In this document: positions 34,638 to 45,882 of the stretch, in pieces
Position numbering within the stretch: position 1 is the first letter of the stretch
Layout: each line of letters begins with the position of its first letter
Assembly (NCBI RefSeq): GCF_001858045.2
Contig: NC_031985.2
Coordinates: forward strand, 37,707,021 to 37,771,020
DNA length: 64,000 nucleotides
Direction: 5' to 3'
Source of the DNA: Oreochromis niloticus
Lineage: Eukaryota; Chordata; Actinopteri; Cichliformes; Cichlidae
The notes under the pieces: generated by a model
Seen by the model: only the letters and a program-made list of their open reading frames with translations
Told to the model about the DNA's origin: nothing
The model's database searches: none
Position numbers and translations under genes: made by a program

Positions 34638-35248
34638 GAATTCTGTGTCTGTTTATTCATGTTTAAGGATTTGTTGCCTATTGTTTGAGTCGCGTATAGA
34701 GTTCCATGTTTCTGTTTACTCGGGGTTAAGGATTTGTGTTCTCATGTTTTGTGTGGGTTTAGTTCCATGTGTCATTTTCTGTCTGTCTCTCAGTGTCGAT
34801 TCTGCGTCTTTGTGTAGTGATTTCTTGCTTCCTGTTTTATTGTGAAGGTCTGCGTCTCATGTGAGTGTGTTCAGTTTTACCTCTTGTCTCGTCTTGTTGA
34901 TTACTCCGAGCTGTGTCCCCCACCTGTGTGTAATCTCCCTGTGTTTCTCTGTGTGTATTTAAGTCACGTCTTCTGTCATTGTAGTTGCTGGTCCGTCTGT
35001 GTATCCACCCTGCTTCATGTGTGTGTCTCCCTGCTGTCCGTCGTCATTCTCCGCTGCTCATCCTCCTTCATGTTCAGGTCCTGGTTTGTGTTCAGTAGTT
35101 TAGTTGTTCTCAGTTTAGATAGTTTTCAGTTCCGTTTGCTGTTTCTCCATTTGCATTTTGTGTTCAATAAACCACCTCACCTTCACGAGTGCCTGCGACT
35201 GAATCCTCCTTTAATATTTCCCCACGGCTCATCTCACTCACCGTGACA
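34508..35248 (+). mobile_element. Solo LTR, 741 bp
   Basis: It starts TGTCACGGTTCTGGG and ends CTCACCGTGACA, with exact 5-bp duplications GTTTC (34503-34507 and 35249-35253). It contains an (ATT)n run near 34600-34636 and AATAAACC about 80 bp before the end. Its termini match the LTR at 5074-7391. The open frames within it are compositional. Confidence 0.93.
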
Positions 35249-35274
35249 GTTTCTTAACATAACATTCATTGTTA

Positions 35275-35350
35275 TTAAAGATGAAAGAATTTAGACAGTT
35301 TGTAACTCTCAGTTTGGATCCGGAAACGGCTAATGACGTCAGACTTAAAG
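35275..35350 (+). repeat. Inverted partner of 30055-30175
   Basis: ATGAAAGAATTTAGACAGTT and GGAAACGGCTAATGACGTCA are the reverse complement of sequence at 30055-30175. Confidence 0.6.
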
Positions 35351-35359
35351 TCCGGACTT

Positions 35360-36733
35360 AGCCCCAATCAGCCAATCACCGCAATCCTTATTACCAAGGA
35401 TAAGAATTCTGGGAACGCTCTAAATTTTAACCCTATTATCAATAAAACCCAAAATGTTTGTAACAATTGGATGCAGAGGATTTGATCCTAAATGGTAGAA
35501 TGCTGCTCACCAAGGCCGAGGGTTTGTCTCATCTGACCTATGCTGCTCAGTCTTTATATGTCGATAACTCTACATGCACATCTGCTGATAAATTGTTATT
35601 TAATTTTTGGTGGAAAAACAAAATTCACTACGTCCACAAATCCGAATTTATGAACAACAATGGTGGCTTAAATTTTATAGATTGCAGCTCCCTAAATTAT
35701 ACTTTCAAAATAAATTCAATTAAAATATATCTCAAAAACCCAAACTCCATCTGGAACTTCATCACTCATCATTTCTTTTCACATTTGGGTGGCTTGGACT
35801 TTATTCTTCTCTGCAACTACAATATTAGGAAAACCACGATTAAACTTCCAAACTTTCATCAACAAGCTCTTTTGACATGGTCCTTGATCTATAAACATAA
35901 CTTTTCTCCACAAAGATATTATATTTGGAACAACTGTAACATTACAAGAATAAGTTGCTGTTCTTTGAAAACTGGTTTAATAATGGTATTCTTCTTGTAA
36001 GTCAACTATTCAATAACCCAGGCTTATTATACAATTACTCCTATCCAGATATATAATATCCCAGTATCCCCAAAGGAGTTCTGTATTGTTTTTGATGCCA
36101 TACTGTCTGGTCTGTCCACGTTGTTTAGAAATACCAGTGTCTCCCTACATCTGTTCATGTCCCGCCCTGTCCTGAGAGAGACTCCTTTAGGTCAGATTTG
36201 TTTCTCCTCTTGTAAAGGTGTGAATGCCAGGATTAGGTCTCTTTTTCAAGAGTCACTTAAGAAGAGTCACTTATTTCTATTATTTCTATTCCTCCTTCCA
36301 TTTCTTTCTGGACTAAATTTGTCAAGGACACTGACTGGAAAAAAGTTTGGTCTTTGCCACAAAAATTCCTCCTTATTAACAAAGTGAAGAAAATGTCATT
36401 TAAACTAATTCATAGATTTTACGGGGTCCTTCAAAAATATAAGACCAATACAGCTACTCTTTGCTCCTTTTGTAAGATTATCCCAGAGACCTGCTCACAT
36501 TTATTCTGGTCTTGTACCTTTATGAAGATTTTATGTAAAGATATCACTAGTTTCATTTCTAACAACATCTTATCAAACTGTGTGCTTTTTTACCAAAATG
36601 TGTTATTTGGTTATAATGACTTTAGTGAGAAAGACTCTAATGCTTTTTACCTCATTAAACTGATTTTACTCCTCACCAAATACCACATCCATAAATGTAA
36701 GTTCTCAAGCAAGAAACCACACATCTCCACTTT
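35360..36733 (+). pseudogene. Tx1/L1-like LINE ORF2, C-terminal part
   Basis: Plus frames read LNGRMLLTKAEGLSHLTYAA, LLFNFWWKNKIHYVHKSEFM, NSIWNFITHHFFSHLGGL and HQQALLTWSLIYKHNFSP, then after frameshifts PVSPKEFCIVFDA, and the zinc-ribbon-like CSFCKIIPETCSHLFWSC at about 36460-36520. This is the segment after the reverse transcriptase in Tx1-like L1-clade LINEs. The reverse transcriptase itself is missing (5' truncation). The copy is broken at 36733 by L2-type sequence, and its 3' UTR appears to resume at about 37936-38200. Confidence 0.8.
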
Positions 36734-36985
36734 CAGGAAAGATTCAAGATTCTTTATTTGTTACATGCATAGTTATACAAGTACAACACGCAGTGAAATG
36801 TATCCTGACAAGCTCCTCAACTGTGCAAAAGGGGAGAGAAGAACATTATATACAATAAGTGAATATATGTTATGGTTTAGGGCCCGGATGGCTTGGGGAT
36901 AGAAGCTCCTCTTGAGTCTCTCTGTCCTTGCCCGGATGGTGCAGAAAGAAATAGAACTTTGACTACAATTAGTTCCTCTCGTACC
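36734..36985 (-). mobile_element. 3' end of another LINE/L2-like element, minus strand
   Basis: The minus strand reads RRSLGREVFGTGTRG, SISFCTIRARTERLKRSFYP and QAIRALN, a typical LINE C-terminus, followed by a 3' tail with a TTCAAGATTCTTTATTTGTT end at 36734. It abuts the plus-strand L2 copy. Confidence 0.5.
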
Positions 36986-37935
36986 AGTGCCAAAGACTTC
37001 ACGCCCCAAGGACCTCAACAGCTATAGGACGGTGGCTCTGACATCAGAGATCAACACTAGTAAAACCAAGGAGCTGGTGGTAGACTTCCACAGGCACAAA
37101 CATCCTCCACTGCAACCACTAAACATTCAAGGTATGGACATTGAGGCTGCGGACAGCTACAGGTACCTTGGTGTTTATCTGAACAATAAACTGGACTGGA
37201 TTCATAATTCAGACGCCCTCTACAGGAAAGGGCAGAGCAGGCTGTACCTGCTGCAGGGACTCAGGTCTTTTGGAGTGAAGGGCCCACTCCTGAAGACCTT
37301 CTATGACTCTGTGGTGGCCTCAGCTATCTTTTACGTGTGGTCTGCTGGGGCGGCAACATCTGTGCCGGGGACAGGAAGAGACTGAACAGGCTGATCAGAA
37401 GGTCCAGCTCTGTTCTAGGATGCCTTCTGGACCCAGTGGAAGTGGTGAGTGACAGGAGAATCGTGGCTAAGCTGTCATCCCTGTTGGACAACATCTCCCA
37501 CCCCATGCAGGAGACTCTGATAGCACTGAGCAGCTCCTTCAGTGGGAGACTGCGGCACCCACGGTGTGGGATGGAGAGATTTCACAGGTCTTTCCTCCCC
37601 ACTGCTGTCAGACTCTACAACAAAGACTTCAACTGATCAAACACACACATCCACACATGTGCAACAGCAATAACACTAAGTGCAATAATCTTTTCTGGCA
37701 TTGTTGTATTATACTCAATTGTATATAGCATTTGTATCCTATTTTATTCGATTGTATATAGTATTTTATTTTTATTTTATTTTATTCTATTCTATTGTGT
37801 ACAGTATTTCATAGATATATTATTCCAGTGGTTTTTCTCTAATTTTCTATGCAACTTTGCACTGTGCACTGCTGTAACAAAACAAATTTCCCACACATGG
37901 GACTAATAAAGGTTATCTTATCTTATCTTATCACA
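36986..37935 (+). pseudogene. L2-type LINE fragment, internally deleted
   Basis: It begins VPKTSRPKDLNSYRTVALTS (the start of the RT domain), jumps directly to NTSKTKELVVDFHRHKHPPL after the palm, and continues with LGVYLNNKLDWIHN, KGQSRLYLLQGLRSFGVKG, KTFYDSVVASAIFY, a frameshift near 37330, then GDRKRLNRLIRR to RLYNKDFN. The YADD core is deleted. The 3' end is GGGACTAATAAAGGTTATC plus TTATC repeats near 37910-37932. The same family recurs at 57105-58235 and 63328-64000. Confidence 0.85.
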
Positions 37936-38201
37936 ACAAGAAAGCTTTAAAAAAAAAAACATGACTATTTGTAATTTTTAAATGTCTTTATTTGATTATT
38001 AAAATGTCACTGTATGTCTCGCTTTTAAAAAACAAACAAACTTAATTTTCTGTTTTTCTCCCTTTTAATCATTATCTCTATCTTATTTGTTCAATTATAC
38101 ATACTCTTCCACTTTATTATAATTTTGCACTACAATTGTACAACGTCTCCTCCATGTCTAATATTTGCTGTTATTGATCCAGTTGAAATAAAGCTAGAGG
38201 G
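37936..38201 (+). other. Probable 3' UTR of the Tx1-like LINE
   Basis: AT-rich, ending GAAATAAAGCTAGAGGG. It follows the interrupting L2 sequence and precedes an LTR-like segment. Inferred from position only. Confidence 0.35.
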
Positions 38202-38758
38202 TGTTAAAATCTCCCAATTCTTTTCATCTTTGGGCTGAAGGAAGGACAATACTCGGTGTATAAATGCTCAATCAACAATTCTTTATTTCCATACAATTCA
38301 ACACTTATGAGCACAAGCCATCCGGATGGGGAGAGATGCATGAAGAGGGTCACAGCAAATCTCAAAATGGTGACGGGTTACTCAGCTTCTTATAGCCTCT
38401 AGTGGCCCCCACCTAGTCGTAAAAGCCTAAACATTCACATTCTTTCTCTCACACGGCGCCTAAGTTATGACCTCGGCTCCTTGTTTTATCTCCTCCTGAT
38501 GAGATGGGGCAGAAAACCTCTCTGGTATGTTCTGTTCTCTTCTAATCAGACAAATAAGGCCATGACTCTCTGCACACAATATTTCTTATAACTCCGCAGT
38601 ATAATGCATCATAAAACAATATCATTCATTCACTATAAATCAGCAGTCTAATCTAATACAAATCAATTTAATAAATCTAATAGTTATCACCTCTTCCGGA
38701 GAATAATGCAAACTAAAACTACATAATAGTTTCACAATCTTTAATTAGGGGTATAACA
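38202..38758 (-). mobile_element. LTR-like segment (possible endogenous retroviral solo LTR)
   Basis: The limits TGTTAAAATC and GGTATAACA are inverted TG...CA ends. On the minus strand, CTATAAGAAGCTGAG (TATA-like) is followed by GAAATAAAGAATTG (polyadenylation-like) about 120 bp later. No target duplication is evident. Confidence 0.4.
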
Positions 38759-38812
38759 TGGCATAAGATAATATAATAATCTCACAAGGGGAAAAAAACA
38801 ACAAAAAACAAA

Positions 38813-38858
38813 CAATCAGCCAATCACCGAGTTTTGCAGCTCGGCGATTGGCTGATTG
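38813..38858. repeat. Hairpin-forming inverted repeat
   Basis: CAATCAGCCAATCACCGAG and CTCGGCGATTGGCTGATTG pair 18 of 19 bases around an 8-base loop. Confidence 0.7.
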
Positions 38859-40489
38859 GATGCGTGATTGGAGCATGAACGTTAGATTTATTGCTCCGAA
38901 CTAACAGACGTTTCCAGCCACTCTGTTTCGCTGTTTTTCTCAAAGGCTTTGCATTTGAAGAGGTACAAACAGCAGCTAGGGTGGAACATTTTCACCTGAC
39001 ACATACCTGACAGCAACTTTTCTCACTGGCAGAGCTGTTGGCGGACACGCCTGTGCATCAAAGCTCCCGATCGGCAAAGGCCGGAGAGAGAAGGGCGCCG
39101 GAGAAGCATGCGGGACTGCGGTCCACTAAACCCGGCGAGAAACGGAAAGAAGTAGGAACCTTGTTATTTATAAAGTTTTTATTGTCTGTGGGGGTTCTGG
39201 CAGTGGTAGCATAACCGCTCTCGCTGATATTTAATAATATCACGGATATTTTTCACCTGTTAGGTAAGCTAATTTTTTTCTTTACCGTCAGTCTGTGAGC
39301 AGAAACCAGATTTAACCAGTTTGAAGACACAAATTTCACCTCTTAACTTTATTGTCCGTTGTTCTTTCGACACATGTTGCTTGTTTAGATTTTCTCGTAA
39401 TTAAACCGCTGGTAACATGGATAAGTTTATGCACATAACAAAATAATGTCATTGTAATATTACCGTCGTTAGCTGTTAGTGACGGAAAGCAGCGGTGAAA
39501 GCCCAGAGGCCTCTAGCTGAATTTGATCTCACATTTGTTGCTGATAAAAAAAAGATTATTACGCCTTAATACTCTGAACAGTCCCCAAACCGGAGTAGGC
39601 CTGTATCTCACTGCTGTTAATGAAGACCAAAGGTCTTTCGCTCGCTAAATGTTGACTTCAAATTAGAGTCTGAGTTGCTGTTAATTTTTATCCTTCTGTT
39701 TTTGAACTGACATTTTGCTGTCAGTGTTAGTGTTATCAACAAAAAATGCATGTCCTGCTTCAGCAACAGTGAGTTAGAAGCTTTTCCCCTACTGGGTACT
39801 CCCGCTATTCTGTTTTCAGTTGTTAATGTGTTTTGTCTCTCCAGAGTTTCCACTTATTTCTGTGTTCACATCCATTCTCATAGCTTTAGAAATGGCCCTC
39901 CAGGAATCTGCTGACGCGTGAGTCATTAAGGTAATGCTGTGATTATTATTCCTTATACTAAGTTGATGATAACTATTTTCTCGCTGATAAATTTAAAAAT
40001 GCGATTAAAAAGTAACCAGAAATGCACAGGAGGAATCGAGAGTGCTGAACAGACCAATCACAGCAGCTGTGATTTCCTGCTGAAATTTAATCCTGATTCT
40101 GATATTTCCGTTGACCAAACTGGGTTAAAAACAAGACGTGTGGAGCTGAAGTACTCTGTGTATTCTGTGTGTACTGTATATCCCTTATTTTAGGGTTGCA
40201 CAGCAGGGTTTTCTAACATTCTGGTGTCCTTTTGTGTCCGACCTGTCGTGCTCCATCCCTGCAGCCCTTTCAGTCCTAGATGGATTTAGTCTGGATATAA
40301 GCTAAATCAGAATCAGGTGTTTGCTGTTAACAGGCAAAAGAGTATCTGCCTGAAAATCTACAATTTACGATCTCTAACTCTGGGTTTTTGTGTCTTGCAG
40401 TGCATGTAGCTGACAAAATGATTAATCTTTATGAGAAAATTAAATATTACTCAGTGATGGTCCCTCCTAAAGCCTAGTTTGTGTGCTAT
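38859..40489 (+). other. Possible host noncoding or 5' exon sequence, no proven gene
   Basis: A GC-richer block (39030-39150) is followed by intron-like sequence and a segment with an acceptor-like TTTTGTCTCTCCAG near 39830-39843 and a donor-like AAGGTAATG near 39928. The only ATG frame between them is ten codons (MALQESADA). It may be a lncRNA or untranslated exon. No protein is supported. Confidence 0.25.
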
Positions 40490-40860
40490 GTATACCTTCT
40501 GATGATGCTGCCTAAGAGAAGCATGTATAATGTAAACAGAATTGATTCTAGCACTGAACCCTGTGGAACTCCATAATTAACCTTACTGTGTGAAGAGGAC
40601 TCTCCATTTACATGAACAAATTGGAGTTTATTAGATATGATACAAACCACTGCAGTACAAACCACCTACAGCGTGCTCTAATAGGATATTATGGTTGACA
40701 GTAATGCATGTTGCACTGAAGTCTAGCAGGACAAGCACAGAAATGAGTCCACTGTCAGAGGCGATAAGAAGATCATTTGTAACTTTAAATAAAGCTGTTT
40801 CTGTGCTGTGATGGGCTCTGAAACCTGACTGAAAGTTGAAGAGTCTCTGCTACAAATCTA
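40490..40860 (-). pseudogene. L2 LINE reverse-transcriptase fragment
   Basis: This matches 49420-49790 closely at the DNA level (GATGCTGCCTAAGAGAAGCATGTATAATGTAAACAGAATTG). On the minus strand it covers the GVPQGS to LDLSAAF part with small deletions, and stops short of YADD. Confidence 0.75.
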
Positions 40861-41166
40861 GTAGGCAGAAAGCCGACTGACCTGGAGCAGCATCTAGCTG
40901 TGTTTGAGGTCAAGCAGGATAATTTCACGATGTCATCGTACATTCAGTACCAGTGCCTAAGTTGAATTATGAACGCACTTCCTACCAAATGCAGCGATGT
41001 GATTGATGCGATCCATTTACAAAAAAAAACAAAAAAAACACCTCTCATATATAGGTTATGACTTGATTAAAAAATGATGCTTTCTAATTAATCTCAATTA
41101 ATCGCATTTAATCACACAAGAAAATTTGCCCCAAAGCGCAATTTTTTATTTATTTATTTATTTTTA

Positions 41167-41330
41167 CAGGGAGTGCAGAATTATTAGGCAAGTTGTATTT
41201 TTGAGGAATAATTTTATTATTGAACAACAACCATGTTCTCAATGAACCCAAAAAACTCATTAATATCAAAGCTGAATGTTTTTGGAAGTAGTTTTTAGTT
41301 TGTTTTTAGTTTTAGCTATTTTAGGTTATT
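41167..41330 (+). mobile_element. Terminal remnant of a Tc1/mariner element
   Basis: TACAGGGAGTGCAGAATTAT begins a terminus I recall from fish Tc1-like elements, continuing through AACCATGTTCTCAATGAACC. Only one end is present and there is no transposase. Confidence 0.6.
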
Positions 41331-41382
41331 TGAACAGCTTCACCTTTAAACTCTGAGTAACCTTGTCATGTACAGTGTGCGG

Positions 41383-41705
41383 GCGGCAGGAATGGTGGAC
41401 CCAAAGTGCAGACTACAGCAGGCAAAAGTGCATTCAAAACAACTTTTATTGCTGGAAAGCAAAAAAAGAGAACTCACTAAACTGGAAATATAAACTAAGC
41501 ATAAACAGGTTGACAGGCAGAACACACAGCATGGTAAGGTGGAGATGGCGACAGAGACCAAGGAAAACAGTGTTTAAATACACAGGAGTAATAAGGGAAT
41601 AGGAGACAGGAGGGAAACACAGCGGGGACAAATCAGGGCTAATGAGACTAGGAAAGCAAAAGTAGAAATACTGACATGAGACACAGACATTCAAAATAAA
41701 ACAAC
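41383..41705 (-). mobile_element. LTR fragment
   Basis: GGTGGACCCAAAGTGCAGAC near the left end, CTTTTATTGCTGGAAAGC and GGGGACAAATCAGGGCTAATGAGAC resemble the LTR at 5074-7391 near its right end. The termini are not intact. Confidence 0.55.
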
Positions 41706-41744
41706 AGGAATTTCTATTCCTGTTATCAGGGAGTCTTGTCTAAT

Positions 41745-41782
41745 CATTTAAGATAAGATAAGATAAAACTTTATTAATCCCT
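41745..41782 (-). repeat. LINE tail (GATAA)n
   Basis: AAGATAAGATAAGATAAAAC precedes TTTATTAATCCC, the inverse of the L2 3' tail seen at 37895-37932. Confidence 0.6.
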
Positions 41783-41875
41783 CGGGTTTGCACTAATGGC
41801 TCAATTTACAAGGCAAATAAAGTTGGACTTACACAGCAAAGCTGTCTAGTTCCTCTCTCTAGTTGGAATCTCTTT

Positions 41876-42609
41876 GGCTACGTTCACACTGCAGGTCTTA
41901 ATGCTCAATTCCGATTTTTTGATCAAATCCGATTTTTTTGTCTGCTTGTTGACACTACAAATAAAATGCAACAGCAAACGCGCTCTAGTGTGAACGCTCA
42001 AAGCGGCCCGCATGCGCAAAAGAAGACGTCACACACAACGCGCTCTGTTTAGACCCAGAGCAAACAATATTGTTTGACTGATGGCCCTTAATATAAAGAC
42101 TTCGGACTTTATGTTTCCAAATTTTTGCTTTAAGTTATTTTGTTATTTACATAATAATGTAAATAACCTAATAATGATCCTTATTGCTGTTTTAGAGGAG
42201 CGGTGCTTCAAAGGATAGTTGCAGATTTCTGTCAGAATCTGCAGATTATACAGTACAAATAAAATGTTCACGTTTCTCCAACGTTGTCTTCCCAACAGTT
42301 TCACTGACATCTACACTGGAAGCGTTCGCGATGTCTTCTCGGGCGCTTCTCCGGCGCTGATAATTGGCGTCTGTCTTGTGTCAGTGACGTAAAAGACGGA
42401 TTTAATGCGACATGACCGTTCAAACAGCAGTCGCTTTCTAACACATCGGATATGTATCGGATTCAGTACCACATACGAAAGTGACCCAGATCGGATTTGA
42501 AAATATCAGATTTGTGCCGTTCACACTGTCATACCATGATCGGATACGGGTCGCATAGGGTCAGAAAAGTCGGATTTGATGCACTTTCGCCTGCAGTGTG
42601 AACGTAGCC
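41876..42609. mobile_element. MITE with GGCTACGTTCACACTGCAGG ends
   Basis: The ends GGCTACGTTCACACTGCAGG and CTGCAGTGTGAACGTAGCC are flanked by TTT on both sides (41873-41875, 42610-42612), consistent with a 3-bp duplication. GATCGGATTTGA/TCAAATCCGATTT-type inverse motifs are spread inside. It divides a LINE reverse-transcriptase sequence between codons SLTK and RFQL. Superfamily unassigned (PIF/Harbinger is one possibility). Confidence 0.85.
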
Positions 42610-43242
42610 TTTGTCAATGAGCCGTTAACTTTTATTCTTGCAGTCGGTTTGTCATAGAGAGTTTTGATACATTGAATTGATTTTGTATTGAACCCAAACT
42701 TTGCCATGGTTAGGTACAAGAAGTCCCAGCTGACTTGATCAAAGGCTTTCTAATATTATCTTGTACCTGTCTATTTTTGACAAAACCTGCTTGGTCCTCA
42801 TCTATCAGGTCTGGTATAAACGATTGGAGCCTATTTGATAAGATTGTATCGTAGAGTTTAGAATCAACATTTAACACTGATATAGGCCTGTAATTTTGGC
42901 AATATTCTTTTTGTTTTTGTGGTTTTGGTAGTACCGTGATAATTGCCTCCCTCCAAGAGGGGGGAATCGCATGTTTAGTGTGAATCCAATTAAAAGTCAG
43001 GTGGAGTAAGGGTATAAGTTCTTTTCCAAATTTCTTATACCATTCAGCAGGAAACCCATCACTGCCTGGCGCCTTGTTTGTTCTTAACTTTGCAATCGCT
43101 TTCTGAATTTCCTCTACTGTTATCCGTGCTGTCATGTGATAATTTTGTATTTTTCCAATAGCGGGTAGATCTAAGGAGTCTAAAAACGTTTAAATATCAT
43201 TTAAGTCATTATTAGTAAGTGCATTTTGGGTATACAGGTCCT

Positions 43243-43275
43243 TATAATATATATATATATATATAATATAATAAT
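43243..43275. repeat. (AT)n microsatellite
   Basis: ATATATATATAT with one break, inside the LINE ORF2 remnant. Confidence 0.8.
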
Positions 43276-43675
43276 AATCTGTAAAAATACTTTCTATCTC
43301 TTCGAGTTTATGTGTCATTTGTTCTGTCTTGGGATTGTGCAGTTTACTGACTGTTGTTTCTGCCTGTTGTTTTCGTAAACGTCTTGGCAATAGCCGTGCA
43401 GCTTTAGGGACTGATTGATAGTAGCTCTGTTTTACATACCTTGCTTTTATTTCTGTTTCATATTAGAAAAGATTATTAATTTTCTTATTAATATCTTTCA
43501 TTTGTTGTTGTATTTTGACATCTACCTTGCGTTTGTGTTTATTCTCCAATTGTGACAGTTCAGCTACATATTTGTTATATTGCTTCATCCTTTCTCTTTT
43601 AAGGTTGCTTGATATTGCAGTTAGTTTCCATGAAAGGTTGAGCGCTGATGGATTTTCTTTTGCACTCAACTTTCT

Positions 43676-44372
43676 CTGCTAGACACCTGAGGGCCTGGTT
43701 GTGTCTCCATGTGTATCTGCCCTGAGTAAGACTTGTCCTACAACCAACCAAGATGTGCTTGAGTTTGGCTGGGACTGTACACAGGGGGCAGGATGGGTCC
43801 TTTCCAAACCAAAGCTGCAGATTTATTGGGGAAGGTAGCACACCGTATGTCGCTCGGATGATGAAACTTAGTCTATTAGACTCAATTCCCCAGATGTCAC
43901 TCCATGAGAGTTTCCTCTTTTCCACACTCTCCCAATTCATCCAGCGACCCTGCTTAGCCAGCGCTACGGCTCTGGCATGCCTGGCTGTTTCCTCCTGTTG
44001 ACACACCTCCTCCACCACCATTTTTCGACGTTCAGTTACAGATGCCTGTTGCCACGGAGGTGTTACTGCTCCAAGACCAAATCCTCCTCTGCCCTGTTGG
44101 ACGTGACCCACCACGTCATGATGCTGAAGAGCAGATTTGGCCTGTGTCACAGATGTGGCCGGGGTCCACTTCCTTCCCGTTGCTAGGGTGGGAGCAGTGC
44201 GTCTCACTATGGGGTCCCGGGAGTCCGTGAGTGACATCTCAAGCCTCACTTTTGCACATTTAAACTCCTCTACCAGACTAGGGATAGGCAATGACATTAT
44301 CCCGTTGTTATAGAGTCCAATGCTGCTGAGGCATTTGGGAAGTCCGAACCACTTCTTAGCGTAGGAGCTCAC
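43676..44372 (-). CDS. R2/R4-type LINE ORF fragment with CCHC-like motif
   Basis: An open frame of about 230 codons (MSSYAKKWFGLPKCLSSIGL...). It continues LPIPSLVEEFKCAKVRLEMS, VVGHVQQGRGGFGLGA, KLSWSDIWGIESNRLSFIIR and the cysteine/histidine cluster CPLCTVPAKLKHILVGC, then TWRHNQALRCLAEKVE. The cluster is the zinc-knuckle-like motif that precedes the restriction-like endonuclease in R2/R4-type LINEs, and the REL part would follow. It is cut at the Tx1-like LINE junction near 43675. Related C-terminal sequence is at 14225-14635. Not a host gene. Confidence 0.75.
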
Positions 44373-44469
44373 TAGCCTCTCTAGTCGATTGGCATGATTG
44401 AGTCAGACCTTGTACATTGTCAACGGCCACAGTAGTCTGGGTAATAACCCAAACTGGAAGCACCAGAGC

Positions 44470-44553
44470 TTCAGGCTTTAAAATATAAAGCGCCTTGAGG
44501 CGACTGTTGTTGTGATTTGGCGCTATATAAATAAAATTGAATTGATTTGAATT
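44470..44553 (+). repeat. 3' tail of an L2-type LINE/SINE
   Basis: GCGCCTTGAGGCGACTGTTG, GGCGCTATATAAATAAAATT and TTGAA-type repeats form the conserved 3' end of fish L2 elements. Confidence 0.75.
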
Positions 44554-44610
44554 GTAGTTATTAGAACTGCCACGACTAGCATCCTTCGGAGGCTGCATTT
44601 GTAGGCCAAT

Positions 44611-45020
44611 TGTCAGGTTGCTGTGTGCGGATGTGAAGAAGTGACCCAAACGCAGGACTCGTGGATAGTGATGAACTGAAGATGGTTTATTATAAAGAGT
44701 GGATGAATAGAAGATGAACGAACACTGACTGGCTGGATAACTGAATGACTGGCTGAACTGAGAGCACACACGGGAAAGACGACATCAATGAGGCGACGGT
44801 GAACAGAAGGAAACTGAAGACTTAAATACTCTGACTGATGATGACGATTGGAGACCGGTGAGTACACAGCTGAACATAATCTGACTAATGACACATGCAG
44901 TGGAACTAGAACATAATGCACAGAGACAAAAGGTTGGCACAGTGAAACACGAGCATGTAGAAAATAAACTGAACACGAACAAACTAAAATCACTGGGTCA
45001 ACGACCCAGGAACCCTGACA
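44611..45020 (-). mobile_element. Solo LTR, 410 bp
   Basis: The limits TGTCAGGTTGC and GGAACCCTGACA have exact 5-bp duplications CCAAT (44606-44610 and 45021-45025). On the minus strand, CTTTATAATAAACCATC lies near the 3' end. It is inserted in the hAT element. Confidence 0.93.
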
Positions 45021-45882
45021 CCAATTATGTTACAGCGACGTGGCGAAGCCTGTCCAATTTCGAAGACTCCCCCAAACGCGGCCGAAAAATGCATCCTTTA
45101 TTACCCCAGATTTGAAGGATGGGTCGGGTGTATCCTTCGTGGCCTAACCTATCTCAGAATTCATAGCGCGGCCCAGCCAATTCCAGTTTTCAACCATGGC
45201 GGCAGCTACTTAGTTTTAATATTACTCTTATTACTCTTTCTGGGTCACAAAATAAAACTTTCAACATATTTTCAGGCGAGAATGTAGCTATGTAAACTTC
45301 AAATATCTGCTTGGTTTTTTTAAGACATCACACAGTTGCAAAACTGCTCCTACGTTTTCGGAGACCCACCAGCTCGATAGCTAGAGGGTTCAAGGCTCAC
45401 TAGAGCTGGCGAGAACAGCGAACTCCCGGCATATCATTTTCAAACCCCCCGCGGTCTTTTGCTACTCAGGTTAAACATGATATAGAAGTCACTCAGATAA
45501 TTTAAAAATGTTATTGTTTGGCTTTTTTCAGTGTGTTATTTGTTCCTCAGTAAATTGGTTTGGCTAAGATTAAAGTTATAGTTTTTACACAGATGAATAA
45601 ATGTCAAAGAGAGAACTGATTAAACAGAAGTGTGAGATGGTAGAGAATTTACTCCAGTGTCCTGTTATATTTTACATAGAAAGAACAGATGGCCGAGTTT
45701 ATTAAACTCCACCGAGACAATCTGCAAATTTCATTAAAAGTTTAACAAATTATCATCTCGTCTTTATTTTTAGTTAGCACATACCTTAAACACTTCAAGC
45801 TGTAAGCTAATGATAGTTATACGCATGATCTGATTAGTCGACTAATCGCAAAAATAATCGGTGACTAGTCGACTTTCGCCAC

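Larger units (their letters stand above)
41783..43670 (-). pseudogene. Tx1/L1-like LINE ORF2 with RT, split by a MITE
   Basis: Reading leftward from 43669: SALNLSWKLTAISSNLKRE (linker), QAETTVSKLHNPKTEQ (43390-43190), then the reverse transcriptase ITVEEIQKAIAKLRTNKAPG, PPSWREAIITVLPKPQKQKE, YRPISVLNVDSKLYDTILSN and DQAGFVKNRQVQDNIR (43135-42730). A deletion follows to KAFDQVSWDFLYLTMAKFGF (42740-42690), then DKPTARIKVNGSLTK, the MITE, and RFQLERGTRQLCCVSPTLFA up to 41790. The catalytic YxDD region lies beyond the truncation. Frameshifts and the deletion make it inactive. Confidence 0.85.

Noticed and set aside
34645..35246. Open frames of 66 and 134 aa rich in C, L, V
   Set aside because: They lie wholly inside the solo LTR with exact boundaries.
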